A stretch of 64,000 nt of DNA, from the NCBI GenBank assembly GCA_041654355.1, contig JBAZDQ010000007.1, forward strand, positions 9,634 through 73,633, read 5' to 3'. This DNA comes from DMER64 sp041654355 (GTDB lineage: Bacteria; Bacteroidota; Bacteroidia; Bacteroidales; UBA932). Position 1 is the stretch's first letter. Each line of letters starts with the position of its first letter. The notes beneath the pieces are model-generated. The model made no database searches. It had not been told where the DNA came from and saw only the letters and a list, made by a program, of their open reading frames with translations. Of the stretch, positions 34,481 to 43,137 are shown piece after piece. The position numbers and the translations under genes are program-made.

Positions 34481-35636
34481 ATTGATTTTTAATGGTTACC
34501 CTGCGCCCTTTTATAGCTTCCACTTTCCCAACAATTCGTGCTTCCAGTCCGTAAGCGGCTGCCTTTTCTATCATAAGGGGAGCTGCTTCACCGGGCACAT
34601 ACAATTCCATACGGTGTCCCATATTAAACACTGTATACATCTCTTTCCATGAAGTTCCGCTGATCCTTTGGATTTCCCTGAATAGCGGGGGAACGGGAAA
34701 AAGATCATCCTTAATTATATGAAGATCGTCAATAAAATGAAGTATTTTAGTCTGTCCTCCACCGGAACAATGGATCATACCGTGCACAAAACTGCGGTGC
34801 GTATCCAGAATATCTTTGATAACCGGCGCGTAGGTGCGGGTAGGGGAGAGAACCAGCTGTCCGTAAGTCAGCCCCGTCTCGGGCTCGATATCCGTAAGTT
34901 TCCTGGTCCCGGAATAAACGTATTCAGAAGGAATTCCGTTATCAAAACTTTCCGGGAAAGCAGCCGCAACTGTTTTATTAAAAACATCGTGCCGGGCACT
35001 GGTCAACCCGTTACTGCCCATACCTCCGTTATAATAATCTTCATAATTGGTTTTTCCGAATGAAGCCAATCCCACAATAACATCTCCCGGTTGTATCCGG
35101 CTGTTATCTATCACAAGATCCCTCCGGATCCGGGCACACACGGTACTGTCCACGATCACGGTCCTGACCAGGTCCCCTACATCTGCCGTTTCACCGCCGG
35201 TAAGCTCCATGCGGATCCCCAATTCTGTCATACGCCCGCAAAATTGCCGGCTTCCCTGTATCAACTCCTTGATCACCTCAGCCGGGATAAGCCTTTTATT
35301 GCGACCTATGGTAGAGCTTAAAATAATGTCCGAGGTCACTCCCACACACAACAGATCGTCCAGGTTCATTACAATGGCATCCTGGGCGATTCCTTTCCAA
35401 ATTCCCGGATCCCCGGTTTCTTTCCAATAACAATAAGCCAGGGAGGATTTGGAACCGGCCCCGTCGGCATGCATCACCAGACAGTATTCCGGATCACCGG
35501 TGAGGATATCAGGTATTATTTTGCAGAAAGCTCCCGGAAACAGGCCCTTGTCGAATCCTTCCAGGGCACTGTGTACCTCGTTTTTTGAAGAAGATACTCC
35601 CCGTTTGCTATACTTCCCGGCTTCCAGGTCATTCAT
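34455..35636 (-). CDS. purM: Phosphoribosylformylglycinamidine cyclo-ligase (AIR synthetase)
   Basis: This 393-residue PurM-type protein shows the N-terminal nucleotide-binding region (HADGAGSKSSLAYCYW), the conserved DDLLCVGV segment, LTGGETADV and VIVGLASFGKTNYE, and a C-terminal region with MIHCSGGGQTKIL and MYTVFNMGHRMELYV. It closes the imidazole ring of aminoimidazole ribotide in purine synthesis. It is longer than the enterobacterial enzyme (about 345 residues), which is normal for Bacteroidetes. A near-consensus -7 box (GATCTTTG on the minus strand, 35659-35666) lies about 23 bp upstream. Confidence 0.95.
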   Translation of the reverse strand: MNDLEAGKYSKRGVSSSKNEVHSALEGFDKGLFPGAFCKIIPDILTGDPEYCLVMHADGAGSKSSLAYCYWKETGDPGIWKGIAQDAIVMNLDDLLCVGVTSDIILSSTIGRNKRLIPAEVIKELIQGSRQFCGRMTELGIRMELTGGETADVGDLVRTVIVDSTVCARIRRDLVIDNSRIQPGDVIVGLASFGKTNYEDYYNGGMGSNGLTSARHDVFNKTVAAAFPESFDNGIPSEYVYSGTRKLTDIEPETGLTYGQLVLSPTRTYAPVIKDILDTHRSFVHGMIHCSGGGQTKILHFIDDLHIIKDDLFPVPPLFREIQRISGTSWKEMYTVFNMGHRMELYVPGEAAPLMIEKAAAYGLEARIVGKVEAIKGRRVTIKNQYGTFTYDK

Positions 35637-35678
35637 GGTACAAAATGCTTAATCCTGACAAAGATCGTAAAAAAATGG

Positions 35679-37862
35679 TTAACGGAGGAATAACAACTCC
35701 CGGTATTTGGGCAGCGGCCAGAGTTCATCGTCCACAATCATTTCCAGGTGATCGGCACAATGCCGTATCTGATCCATAAGGGGTAATATATCTTTGGCGT
35801 ATGCCGCGGCTTTTTTATGCAATGATTCCAGCTGGTTGGCTTTTTTACGTGCTTCTATAAGCAAATGCACCAGGTTACGAAGGTCATTCACATAACCTGC
35901 CGTTTTTCTTATGGCTTTCAGCTGGGTGGATACCAGCTCCTGGTATTCATCGGCCGGGAAAACTTCTTTCAAACTTCGTACATTTTCCAGCAACAGGTTT
36001 TCGTGACGGATGGCAGTGGGTACAAAATGGTTGATGGCCAGATCTCCCAGGACGCGCGCTTCTATCTGAAGTTTCTTGACATACATTTCATTTTTGACCT
36101 CAAACCGGGCTTCCAGTTCCCTGCGGCTCATCACCCGGGTTTCTTCCATCAGTTTAACGGTTTTGGATTCCAGCAATGATTTGTAGGAGGCAGGGACATC
36201 CTGTATTCCCCGCAACCCGCGCCGGGCTGCTTCTGCCTGCCATTGGGCACTGTACCCGTTCCCTTCAAAGCGAATCTCCCTTGATTCTTTGACAAACTTC
36301 CGGATCACCTTTATCAGGGCATCTTCCTGTTTCAATCCCGATTTCAGCTCTTTGTCCACCTGGGTTTTGAAATTTATCAGCTGTTGTGCCACGGCCGTGT
36401 TCAAAAACAGCATGGACGAGGCACAGTTTGCCGAGGAGCCTATGGCCCTGAATTCAAACCGGTTCCCGGTGAAGGCGAACGGAGAGGTGCGATTCCGGTC
36501 TGTATTGTCCGGGAAAATATCGGGAACCATTCCCACGATCTGCATCCGTACCTGCTCAATGTCCTTTTTACTCTGTACCCCGCCTTTCTCAATCAGGTCC
36601 AACAACTCGGCAAGTGTGCTTCCCATGAACATGGATAGCACTGCCGGGGGAGCTTCGGAGCCGCCCAGGCGGTATGAATTGCTCAGCGACGCCACGGTGG
36701 ACATGATCAAAAAATGGTGTTCGTAGACGGCTTTCAGGGTACATGCAATAAAGCTTAAAAACTGCAGGTTGTCCTGCGGTGTTTTGCCGGGGGAAAAGAC
36801 ATTGACGCCTTTGTTGGTGCACAGACTCCAGTTACAGTGTTTCCCGGAACCGTTGATTCCGTCGTATGGCTTCTCGTGAAAAATAACTTTCAGGTTATGT
36901 TTTTTGGCCAGTTTGCGCATGACCATCATGATCATCTGGTTGTGATCGATGGCCAGGTTGGCTTCCTCGTGGTATGGCGCAAATTCAAACTGGTTGGGAG
37001 CTACCTCATTATGACGTGTTTTTATATATACGCCCAGTTTATAGGCTTCTGTCTCAAAATCTTTCATAAAAGCCATTACCCGGGAAGGAATATTGCCAAA
37101 GTAATGATCTTCCAGCTGTTGGTCCTTCGCAGCAGTATGTCCCTGCAAGGTGCGGTCGCAAAGCATCAAGTCCGGCCGTGCCCGGTATAAGGACAGATCC
37201 ACCACAAAATATTCCTGTTCAATGCCGTAGATCACATTGACACTTTCCGTTTCCGCGTCAAAATAGCGGGCTACATCGGTAGCCGCGTGGTCCAGGGCCC
37301 TAATGGACTTCAGGTGCGGTGTTTTAATATCCAGGGCATCTCCTGTATATGACACAAAAATGGTGGGAATACACAGTGTCTGATCCATGATAAAAGCCGG
37401 CGAACTGGGATCCCAGGCTGTATAGCCGCGGGCTTCAAAAGTGTTTCGCAAACCACCGCTCGGGAAGCTGGACGCATCGGGCTCCTGCTGGATCAGGGAA
37501 TCTCCCATGAATTGTTCAATAGCACAGCCGTTTGAGTAAGGTCTGATAAATGCTTCGTGCTTTTCTGCCGTTGTCTCACTCAGGGGATGGAACCAGTGCG
37601 TGTAGTGAGTGGCACCGCGCTCCATGGCCCAGGTACGCATTCCTTCCGCCACAAAAGCAGCCACACTTCGGTCAATCCTGGTTTTCTTTTCAATAGCCTG
37701 TACCACTGCATCGTAAGCAGTTTCAGGCAGGTAGTTGCGCATTTTTTTGAGATCAAAAACATTTTGACCAAAAAAAGCAGAGACAGGTTTTGTTTCTACA
37801 CAGAAACGTTCCATTTTGTGCGACGAAAATTCTGATAATGCTTTGTGTCTGAAAGTCGACAT
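35679..37862 (-). CDS. glnN: Glutamine synthetase type III
   Basis: The 727-residue product starts at ATG 37862 (MSTFRHKALSEFSS); a TTG farther upstream is less likely. Size and motifs fit class III glutamine synthetase: an N-terminal ERFCVETKPVSAFFGQNVF segment, the catalytic region VIYGIEQEYFVVD, the family signature IFHEKPYDGINGSGKHCNW and a long helical C-terminus. It makes glutamine from glutamate and ammonia as a large oligomer in the cytoplasm. A TATTTTTG element (minus, 37884-37891) lies about 22 bp upstream and may be its promoter. The neighbouring aminotransferase gene is divergent. Confidence 0.96.
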   Translation of the reverse strand: MSTFRHKALSEFSSHKMERFCVETKPVSAFFGQNVFDLKKMRNYLPETAYDAVVQAIEKKTRIDRSVAAFVAEGMRTWAMERGATHYTHWFHPLSETTAEKHEAFIRPYSNGCAIEQFMGDSLIQQEPDASSFPSGGLRNTFEARGYTAWDPSSPAFIMDQTLCIPTIFVSYTGDALDIKTPHLKSIRALDHAATDVARYFDAETESVNVIYGIEQEYFVVDLSLYRARPDLMLCDRTLQGHTAAKDQQLEDHYFGNIPSRVMAFMKDFETEAYKLGVYIKTRHNEVAPNQFEFAPYHEEANLAIDHNQMIMMVMRKLAKKHNLKVIFHEKPYDGINGSGKHCNWSLCTNKGVNVFSPGKTPQDNLQFLSFIACTLKAVYEHHFLIMSTVASLSNSYRLGGSEAPPAVLSMFMGSTLAELLDLIEKGGVQSKKDIEQVRMQIVGMVPDIFPDNTDRNRTSPFAFTGNRFEFRAIGSSANCASSMLFLNTAVAQQLINFKTQVDKELKSGLKQEDALIKVIRKFVKESREIRFEGNGYSAQWQAEAARRGLRGIQDVPASYKSLLESKTVKLMEETRVMSRRELEARFEVKNEMYVKKLQIEARVLGDLAINHFVPTAIRHENLLLENVRSLKEVFPADEYQELVSTQLKAIRKTAGYVNDLRNLVHLLIEARKKANQLESLHKKAAAYAKDILPLMDQIRHCADHLEMIVDDELWPLPKYRELLFLR

Positions 37863-37883
37863 TTTTATAGGATTTAAATCCAA

Positions 37884-37891
37884 CAAAAATA
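37884..37891 (-). promoter_or_regulatory. -7 box of glutamine synthetase gene
   Basis: The minus strand reads TATTTTTG, matching TAnnTTTG, 21 bp before the ATG. The -33 position has CTG rather than TTG, so this is a weaker candidate. Confidence 0.45.
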
Positions 37892-37950
37892 AAAAAAAAT
37901 CCGGGCCTTACAGACGTGTTATATGCTTCTTCGTAAATTGTAAGAAATTA

Positions 37951-37982
37951 TTGTTTTTTGTTTAAAGAAAGGTCTATATTTG
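37951..37982 (+). promoter_or_regulatory. Promoter of aminotransferase gene
   Basis: TTG at 37951-37953 and TATATTTG at 37975-37982 are separated by 21 nt. This fits the Bacteroidetes housekeeping promoter. The leader to the ATG at 38012 is about 25 nt. Confidence 0.65.
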
Positions 37983-38011
37983 CAGATTAAATTTATAAAT
38001 TTTAAGTCTTT

Positions 38012-39208
38012 ATGTTAGGTATCTCTGAATTATCCAGGAAAATGCCTGCTTCTCCCATCCGAAAGCTGGTTCCCTATGCCGAAGCTGCAAAAAAACGCGG
38101 CGTTAAAGTGTATCATTTGAACATCGGACAGCCCGACATTGCATCTCCCAGGGAAGCCATTGACACTGTTCGCAATACGGATCTTAAACTGGTGTCATAT
38201 CCGCACTCGGCCGGAATTGAATCTTACCGCAGGGGATTGGCAAAATATTACCGGGATGTAAATATCGACCTTTCCTACGAAGAGATCATCGTTACCGTCG
38301 GAGGTTCCGAAGCATTGCAGATAGGATTGAAGGTTTGCTGCAATCCCGGGGACGAAGTGATTGTTTTTGAGCCTTTCTACACCAACTACAATACATTTGC
38401 CTTAATGGCCGGAGTGAAGTTTGTTCCCGTAACCACAACCATTGAGAGCGGTTTCGCTTTACCGCCTATGTCAGAGGTAGAAAAATACATTACCCCTAAA
38501 ACAAAAGCCATTCTCATAAACAGTCCCGGCAATCCCACCGGAACCCTTTACACCAAAGAGGACATCCTGCAATTAGGAGAAATAGTGAAAAAATACAGTT
38601 TATTCCTGTTGTCCGATGAAGTTTACCGTGAATTCTGCTATTCGGAAGAACCCCACTTTTCCTGCATGCAGATCCCGGGTGCCGAAGAAAATGTCATACT
38701 TATTGATTCGGTATCAAAACGTTACAGCCTGTGTGGAGTCCGTATTGGATGTATTGCTTCACATAACAAAGAAGTCATGAGTGCCGTAATGCGTTTTGCC
38801 CAGGCACGTTTATGTGCTCCCGCCCTGGGACAGATGGCCGCCGAAGGAGCCCTGGCTACGCCGGAAGAATACTTCATTGCTGTTAAAGAAGAGTATATTG
38901 ACAGACGCAACCTGATGGTAGACCGTTTGAATAAAATGGAAGGCGTTTATTCTCCCATGCCTATGGGTGCTTTTTATACTACGGCCCGTTTGCCGGTTGA
39001 CGATTCTGACAAATTCGCCCAATGGTTGCTGGAAAGTTTCAGCTACAAAGGCCAGACCGTTATGGTAGCCCCGGCCGCCGGCTTTTACGCCACTCCCGGC
39101 AAGGGCACAGACGAAGTCCGCATTGCTTACGTACTGAAAAAAGAAGACATCAGCAATGCCATGGACTGCCTGGAAGAGGCCCTGAAGCAATACCCCGGAC
39201 GAAAATAG
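38012..39208 (+). CDS. PLP-dependent class I/II aminotransferase
   Basis: This 398-residue protein is of the aspartate-aminotransferase fold I type. It shows VYHLNIGQPDIASP near the N-terminus, the PLP-contacting INSPGNPTGT (about residue 170), LSDEVYREF and the Schiff-base lysine motif SVSKRYSLCGVRIG (about 235). The amino-acid specificity cannot be read from sequence. It has its own promoter and is divergent from glutamine synthetase III, so a nitrogen-metabolism link is plausible. A GC-rich hairpin lies 12 bp after its stop. Confidence 0.9.
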   Translation: MLGISELSRKMPASPIRKLVPYAEAAKKRGVKVYHLNIGQPDIASPREAIDTVRNTDLKLVSYPHSAGIESYRRGLAKYYRDVNIDLSYEEIIVTVGGSEALQIGLKVCCNPGDEVIVFEPFYTNYNTFALMAGVKFVPVTTTIESGFALPPMSEVEKYITPKTKAILINSPGNPTGTLYTKEDILQLGEIVKKYSLFLLSDEVYREFCYSEEPHFSCMQIPGAEENVILIDSVSKRYSLCGVRIGCIASHNKEVMSAVMRFAQARLCAPALGQMAAEGALATPEEYFIAVKEEYIDRRNLMVDRLNKMEGVYSPMPMGAFYTTARLPVDDSDKFAQWLLESFSYKGQTVMVAPAAGFYATPGKGTDEVRIAYVLKKEDISNAMDCLEEALKQYPGRK

Positions 39209-39220
39209 CATCTTCAGGAT

Positions 39221-39241
39221 GGTGCGCCACTCCGGCGCACC
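39221..39241. other. GC-rich perfect hairpin between aminotransferase and DUF486 genes
   Basis: GGTGCGCC and GGCGCACC form a perfect 8-bp stem with a 5-nt loop. There is no following T run, so it is not a standard intrinsic terminator. It could attenuate read-through or protect the 3' end of the aminotransferase message. Confidence 0.5.
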
Positions 39242-39263
39242 GTCTCCAAGTTATACTCCCTTT

Positions 39264-39632
39264 ATGAAAACTCTGTACACTGTTTTGCTTTTGGTGTTCT
39301 CTAATGTCTTTATGACAATCGCATGGTACGGACACCTGAAATTTACTTCTATGAAGTGGTTTCAGTCCCTGCCATTGATTGCAATTATCCTTTTAAGCTG
39401 GGGTATCGCTTTTGCAGAGTACTGTTTTCAGGTCCCGGCCAACCGGATAGGGTATGTTGGAAACGGAGGCCCGCTGTCTCTCATACAACTTAAGGTCATA
39501 CAGGAAGTCATCTCCCTGAGTGTATTTACTGTTTTTACGCTGGTTGTATTCAGGACAGAGCAATTCAGGTGGAACCACATATTGGCTTTTTTCCTGCTGA
39601 TAGCTGCGGTATACTTGGTATTCAGAAAATAA
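39264..39632 (+). CDS. Small four-helix membrane protein, DUF486 (DMT-like)
   Basis: I choose the ATG at 39264 (MKTLYTVLLLVFSNVFMTIAWY), giving 122 residues; the longer reading from a GTG/ATG at 39219 would start inside the GC-rich hairpin and lacks a hydrophobic start. Four transmembrane segments and the conserved AEYCFQVPANRIGY and LIQLKVIQEVISL stretches match DUF486, a family related to small drug/metabolite transporters. Substrate is unknown. A strong terminator follows directly after the stop. Confidence 0.85.
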   Translation: MKTLYTVLLLVFSNVFMTIAWYGHLKFTSMKWFQSLPLIAIILLSWGIAFAEYCFQVPANRIGYVGNGGPLSLIQLKVIQEVISLSVFTVFTLVVFRTEQFRWNHILAFFLLIAAVYLVFRK

Positions 39633-39660
39633 AAAGACCGCTTTTTCAAGCGGTCTTTGT
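39633..39660. terminator. Bidirectional intrinsic terminator
   Basis: AAAGACCGCTT and AAGCGGTCTTT form an 11-bp stem with a 4-nt TTTC loop. T-rich sequence follows on the + strand and a run of T (complement of AAAA) follows on the minus strand. It serves the DUF486 gene on + and the candidate small RNA on minus. Confidence 0.85.
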
Positions 39661-39715
39661 TAATATATTGACGAACTATTGTACACCTAACCCCATCTTA
39701 ATGGGTTACAAAAAA
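39634..39715 (-). ncRNA. Candidate small RNA (~80 nt)
   Basis: No protein gene occupies 39661-39767, yet a near-perfect promoter faces left at 39721-39750. From its predicted start near 39713-39716 the transcript would run about 80 nt to the bidirectional terminator. It contains an internal hairpin (AACCCAT / ATGGGGTT, with one bulged G; complement of 39691-39706). It does not look like SRP, 6S or tmRNA. Boundaries are inferred from the promoter and terminator only. Confidence 0.45.
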
Positions 39716-39720
39716 CGCGG

Positions 39721-39750
39721 CAAAGGTAAAAGGATTTTTCAAGATTGCAA
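39721..39750 (-). promoter_or_regulatory. Promoter facing a gene-free interval (candidate small RNA promoter)
   Basis: On the minus strand TTG (complement of 39748-39750) and TACCTTTG (complement of 39721-39728) are separated by exactly 19 nt, a full match to the Bacteroidetes consensus. It lies 18 bp beyond the stop of the DUF3276 gene and points away from it. Confidence 0.65.
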
Positions 39751-39767
39751 TAGGTGAATAAATTATT

Positions 39768-40112
39768 TTATTCATCTCCTGACAAATCTTCAAACTTTAC
39801 GTTGGTAAATTCATTGGGGCGGGCTTCTGTAACAGGGATCCGGTCCTTTATGAATTTAATGACTTCTTCCAGGCCTTCGGTAAATTTTTCAAAATCTTCC
39901 TTGTACAGGAAAACTTTATGCTTTTCATATGAAAACCGTCCGTCTTTGTCAACACGACGTTTGCTTTCCGTAATAGTCAGGTAATAGTCGTTTCCTTTAG
40001 TTGCCTTAACGTCAAAGAAATAGGTTCTTTTTCCGGCGCGTACGGGTTTGGAAAAAACATCTTCTCCACTATGTTCCGCCTTGGAGGAACGGTCGAAATC
40101 TTCAAAATACAT
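39768..40112 (-). CDS. PUR-alpha-like nucleic-acid-binding protein (DUF3276)
   Basis: This 114-residue basic/acidic protein contains one PUR repeat: VFSKPVRAGKRTYFFDVKAT, DYYLTITESKR and HKVFLYKEDFEKFTEGLEEV. The family (DUF3276) is near-universal in Bacteroidetes and related to eukaryotic PUR-alpha, which binds single-stranded purine-rich nucleic acid. Its cellular role in bacteria is not settled. It is monocistronic and divergent from nusB, with back-to-back promoter boxes in the shared 88-bp gap. Confidence 0.92.
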   Translation of the reverse strand: MYFEDFDRSSKAEHSGEDVFSKPVRAGKRTYFFDVKATKGNDYYLTITESKRRVDKDGRFSYEKHKVFLYKEDFEKFTEGLEEVIKFIKDRIPVTEARPNEFTNVKFEDLSGDE

Positions 40113-40137
40113 AAGTCTGATTTATTTATAATATCCA

Positions 40138-40145
40138 CAAATATA
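40138..40145 (-). promoter_or_regulatory. -7 box of DUF3276 gene
   Basis: The minus strand reads TATATTTG, matching TAnnTTTG, 25 bp before the ATG. No clear -33 TTG. Confidence 0.5.
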
Positions 40146-40165
40146 AAATATTTGCTTTAAAACTG

Positions 40166-40173
40166 TATATTTG
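40166..40173 (+). promoter_or_regulatory. -7 box of nusB operon
   Basis: TATATTTG matches TAnnTTTG exactly and lies 27 bp before the nusB ATG. The -33 region is not well matched. Confidence 0.5.
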
Positions 40174-40200
40174 CAGAGATTCTTTTTGATTTAAAAAAGT

Positions 40201-41145
40201 ATGCTCAGCAGGCGTTTTATCCGTATTAAGATTTTTAAGGTATTATTCAGCAGCGTTCATTCTCAGAATTTTGATCTTGCATTGGCAGAAAATGAACTCA
40301 TCAGGAGCCTTGATAAAACAAGACAATTGTATTTTCTGCTGCTCTCACTGCCGGGAACACTTGTTCGCTATGCACAGGAACGGATTGACATAGGCTTGCA
40401 GAAATACCGCCCTACAGAAAAGGAAACAAATCCCAACCTGAGGTTCGTCAATAATAAAGCCATTGGGGTGCTGGAAGCGGACAAAGAACTTACAGATTCC
40501 CGCACACATGGACTAAATTGGACCGCTAACAGAAGCTACATAATCCAATTGTACGAATCGCTTAAAGAAGAACCGTTTTTTTTGGATTACATGAATGCTG
40601 CCGAAGAACCCGGCTTTCTGGAGGATTTGCAATTTTTAATGGATTTTTTCGGCAGTCAGCTGGATGATGATCCGGAACTTTACAGTATACTGGAAGACCG
40701 CAGCCTTCACTGGGCAGATGATGTAGCCTATATTTGTAATGTCATCCTGACACAATTGTCAGGTTTACGGACCGAACATGACAAACTGAAGCATCCGCCT
40801 TTGTTTTATAATGATGAAGATAAAATTTTTGCCACCGGTTTGTTTGCCCATTCTTTACAACATTACGGTGAATACGTAAACTACATAGAAAAGTTTGCAC
40901 AGAACTGGGATCTGGAGCGAATCGCAGCAACAGATACCATCCTCATTGTAATGGGAGTGGCAGAAGCAGTAGAATTCCCGCAGATACCCATAAAAGTTAC
41001 TCTCAACGAAATGGTGGAAATATCCAAGTTCTACAGTACCGGAAATTCCAAAATGTTCGTTAACGGGATCCTGGACCGCATCATTAAATTTCTGACAGGA
41101 GAAGGTACCATAGAAAAACGTGGCAGGGGACTTGTAGAGAAATAA
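40201..41145 (+). CDS. nusB: Transcription antitermination protein NusB (long Bacteroidetes form)
   Basis: This 314-residue protein begins LSRRFIRIKIFKVLFSSV, the RNA-binding first helix of NusB, and ends with the typical NusB C-terminal domain: TDTILIVMGVAEAVEFPQIP, then VTLNEMVEISKFYSTGNS and VNGILDRIIKF. The extra ~170 residues in the middle are normal for Bacteroidetes NusB, compared with about 140 residues in total in E. coli. It takes part in rRNA antitermination and ribosome maturation. It is first in a run with yajC, ybbR, coaE, DUF5606 and rimO. Confidence 0.95.
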   Translation: MLSRRFIRIKIFKVLFSSVHSQNFDLALAENELIRSLDKTRQLYFLLLSLPGTLVRYAQERIDIGLQKYRPTEKETNPNLRFVNNKAIGVLEADKELTDSRTHGLNWTANRSYIIQLYESLKEEPFFLDYMNAAEEPGFLEDLQFLMDFFGSQLDDDPELYSILEDRSLHWADDVAYICNVILTQLSGLRTEHDKLKHPPLFYNDEDKIFATGLFAHSLQHYGEYVNYIEKFAQNWDLERIAATDTILIVMGVAEAVEFPQIPIKVTLNEMVEISKFYSTGNSKMFVNGILDRIIKFLTGEGTIEKRGRGLVEK

Positions 41146-41171
41146 ATATTATTAAAAACCAATATTTAAAC

Positions 41172-41501
41172 ATGAACACTCTATTTTTAATTTTACAGGA
41201 ACAAACAACAGCAGCTGCCGCAAAAGGCGGTAACTGGTCTTTTCTGATTATGATGGTAGCCATTTTTGTGGTGATGTACTTTTTGATGATCCGTCCCCAG
41301 AAGAAACGCCAGAAAGAATTGAAATCATACCGCGACAACTTGCAAAAGGGTGAAAAGGTCATAACTGCAGGCGGCATATACGGCACTGTGGTTGAAGTAA
41401 AAGATACTACCGTATTACTGGAAGTGGACAACAACGTGAAGATCAGGGTTGACAAATCAAGTCTTGTCAAGGACTCCAGCGACCTTCAGCAACAAAGGTA
41501 A
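41172..41501 (+). CDS. yajC: Preprotein translocase subunit YajC
   Basis: This 109-residue protein has one transmembrane helix (about residues 20-42, WSFLIMMVAIFVVMYFLMI) directly followed by the family signature RPQKKRQKEL. A small cytoplasmic beta domain follows (GEKVITAGGIYGTVVEVKD). YajC associates with SecDF and the SecYEG translocon. It lies 26 bp after nusB. Confidence 0.95.
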   Translation: MNTLFLILQEQTTAAAAKGGNWSFLIMMVAIFVVMYFLMIRPQKKRQKELKSYRDNLQKGEKVITAGGIYGTVVEVKDTTVLLEVDNNVKIRVDKSSLVKDSSDLQQQR

Positions 41502-41576
41502 TACTAACAACATACGCCCTTCCCCTTACGGCAGGGTAGGTACGGCTAACCAAAACGCCTTACAAAAGTATGGTTT

Positions 41577-42521
41577 ATGAAACGTTCCAGATTGGTTCTA
41601 ATACTGTGTATAATCACAGCTTTTTTCCTTTGGGTGGTCTACACATTGTCCAATGAATACACCGCCTATTTCCGGTTCCCGCTGGAAGTGGAAACCAATC
41701 TGGAAGGCCGCACTAATATTTCCCGTCCCGACAACACACTATTCATAAGAGGAACGGCCAGGGGATTTTACATAATCCGCAACACCTGGCGTAAAAGGAC
41801 CCCGCCGGTAAGATTTTTTGCCGACAAGGAACTGGTCCATGAGGTCCCGGACAGCGATGACGAATTTTACCTGATTTCGGATAATATTGACAACCTGGTT
41901 AACGATGCCCTGGGTGCTGATCTGGAACTGGAAACCATATTAAGTGATACAATTCGACTGAGATATCCCCGCGAGCATTTCAGGAAAGTTCCTGTGCATT
42001 TTGTTTCAGACCTATCGTATAAATCCCAGTTTATGTCTTTTGAACCTGTCAGGCTGACACCTGACAGCGTTTTGGTATATGCCCGGGAATCTTACCTGGA
42101 GATCATCGAAGAAGTAAAAACCCGGAAAATAACCCTGGGCAATCTTTCGCAGAGCGTGGAGGGCATAACACGTTTGGAAATTCCTGAAAACGCCAGGCTT
42201 TCACATGCCGAGGTGGAATACAGGATCCCGGTAAGGCGTTACGTTGAAATGTCCTTCGAGGTTCCGGTTACAACACGGAACGTTCCTTACAGAAGGGAAC
42301 TTTTTATTTTGCCCGATGTGGTAACAATTCAATTCCGGTGTCCTTTCCAGGAGGCATCCGGCATCTCTCCCGATGACTTTCATCTTGTGGTTGATTACAA
42401 CGACTTTATCCGGAAGGAAAGCGGAAAGATCATTCCCATGTTAGAAGCTTCTCCCAACGTGATCAGCCACATAAATATGGCACCCCAATTTGTGGACGGA
42501 ATCATCCAGAATCGTTACTAA
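41577..42521 (+). CDS. YbbR-domain membrane-anchored protein
   Basis: This 314-residue protein has one N-terminal transmembrane helix (about residues 5-25, LVLILCIITAFFLWVVYTL) and an extracytoplasmic part with YbbR-like beta repeats, recognisable by VPVHFVSDLSYKSQF and MSFEVPVTTRNVPY. In Firmicutes YbbR (CdaR) regulates a diadenylate cyclase; in Bacteroidetes the gene travels with yajC and coaE, as here, and its role is unknown. It follows yajC by 75 bp and precedes coaE by 4 bp. Confidence 0.85.
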   Translation: MKRSRLVLILCIITAFFLWVVYTLSNEYTAYFRFPLEVETNLEGRTNISRPDNTLFIRGTARGFYIIRNTWRKRTPPVRFFADKELVHEVPDSDDEFYLISDNIDNLVNDALGADLELETILSDTIRLRYPREHFRKVPVHFVSDLSYKSQFMSFEPVRLTPDSVLVYARESYLEIIEEVKTRKITLGNLSQSVEGITRLEIPENARLSHAEVEYRIPVRRYVEMSFEVPVTTRNVPYRRELFILPDVVTIQFRCPFQEASGISPDDFHLVVDYNDFIRKESGKIIPMLEASPNVISHINMAPQFVDGIIQNRY

Positions 42522-42525
42522 AACC

Positions 42526-43137
42526 ATGGAAACACTAATCTCACTCGGTATTACGGGCGGCATAGGCAGTGGAAAAAGCTATGTTACACGTATATTCACT
42601 GCACTGGGTATTCCATGTTACGATTCAGATGCACGAACAAAATTGCTCTACAGGGAGAACGAAGAATTGAAGGAAGCGTTGATCAATCTTCTGGGACCCT
42701 TTATTTACAGGGACGGTGAACCGGATACCCGGGTTATGGCATCCCTGATCTTCAGCGACCACAGTCTCCTTAAAAAAGTCAATACACTCGTTCATCCTTA
42801 TGTAGTGCGTGATTTTTTAAAATGGGCAGCAAATACGAATGCCCCTTATGTGATATTTGAAAGTGCTATCCTTCTGGAAATGGACCCGCCTTTTCATACC
42901 ACAAAAGTACTGACCGTATCTGCCAATAAAGAACTACGCTTGCTGAGAGCTTCCGGGCGGGACAATAGCCACAGGCAGTCGGTATTAATCAGAATGGATA
43001 AACAGTGGACTGACCGTCAAAGGGAATCCGGATCAGATTTTATTATTGTTTCGGATGAAATACAACCGTTATTGCCCCGTGTTCTGGCAGTTCACGATGA
43101 AATGATACAATTAACCAAACATAATCATGAAAACTGA
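42526..43137 (+). CDS. coaE: Dephospho-CoA kinase
   Basis: I choose the ATG at 42526 (METLISLGITGGIGSGKS), 4 bp after the ybbR stop; an upstream GTG inside ybbR is in frame but unlikely. The 203-residue protein has the P-loop GGIGSGKS, the substrate-contact CYDSDA (about residue 34) and LVHPYV. It catalyses the last step of coenzyme A synthesis, phosphorylating the ribose 3'-hydroxyl of dephospho-CoA. It overlaps the next gene by 11 bp. Confidence 0.95.
   Translation: METLISLGITGGIGSGKSYVTRIFTALGIPCYDSDARTKLLYRENEELKEALINLLGPFIYRDGEPDTRVMASLIFSDHSLLKKVNTLVHPYVVRDFLKWAANTNAPYVIFESAILLEMDPPFHTTKVLTVSANKELRLLRASGRDNSHRQSVLIRMDKQWTDRQRESGSDFIIVSDEIQPLLPRVLAVHDEMIQLTKHNHEN

Noticed and set aside
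39569..39757. 62-codon + strand frame ending in a basic 18-residue segment starting MGYKKRGKGK
   Set aside because: It begins inside the DUF486 gene and crosses its terminator; an independent 18-codon gene from 39701 is possible but has no support.
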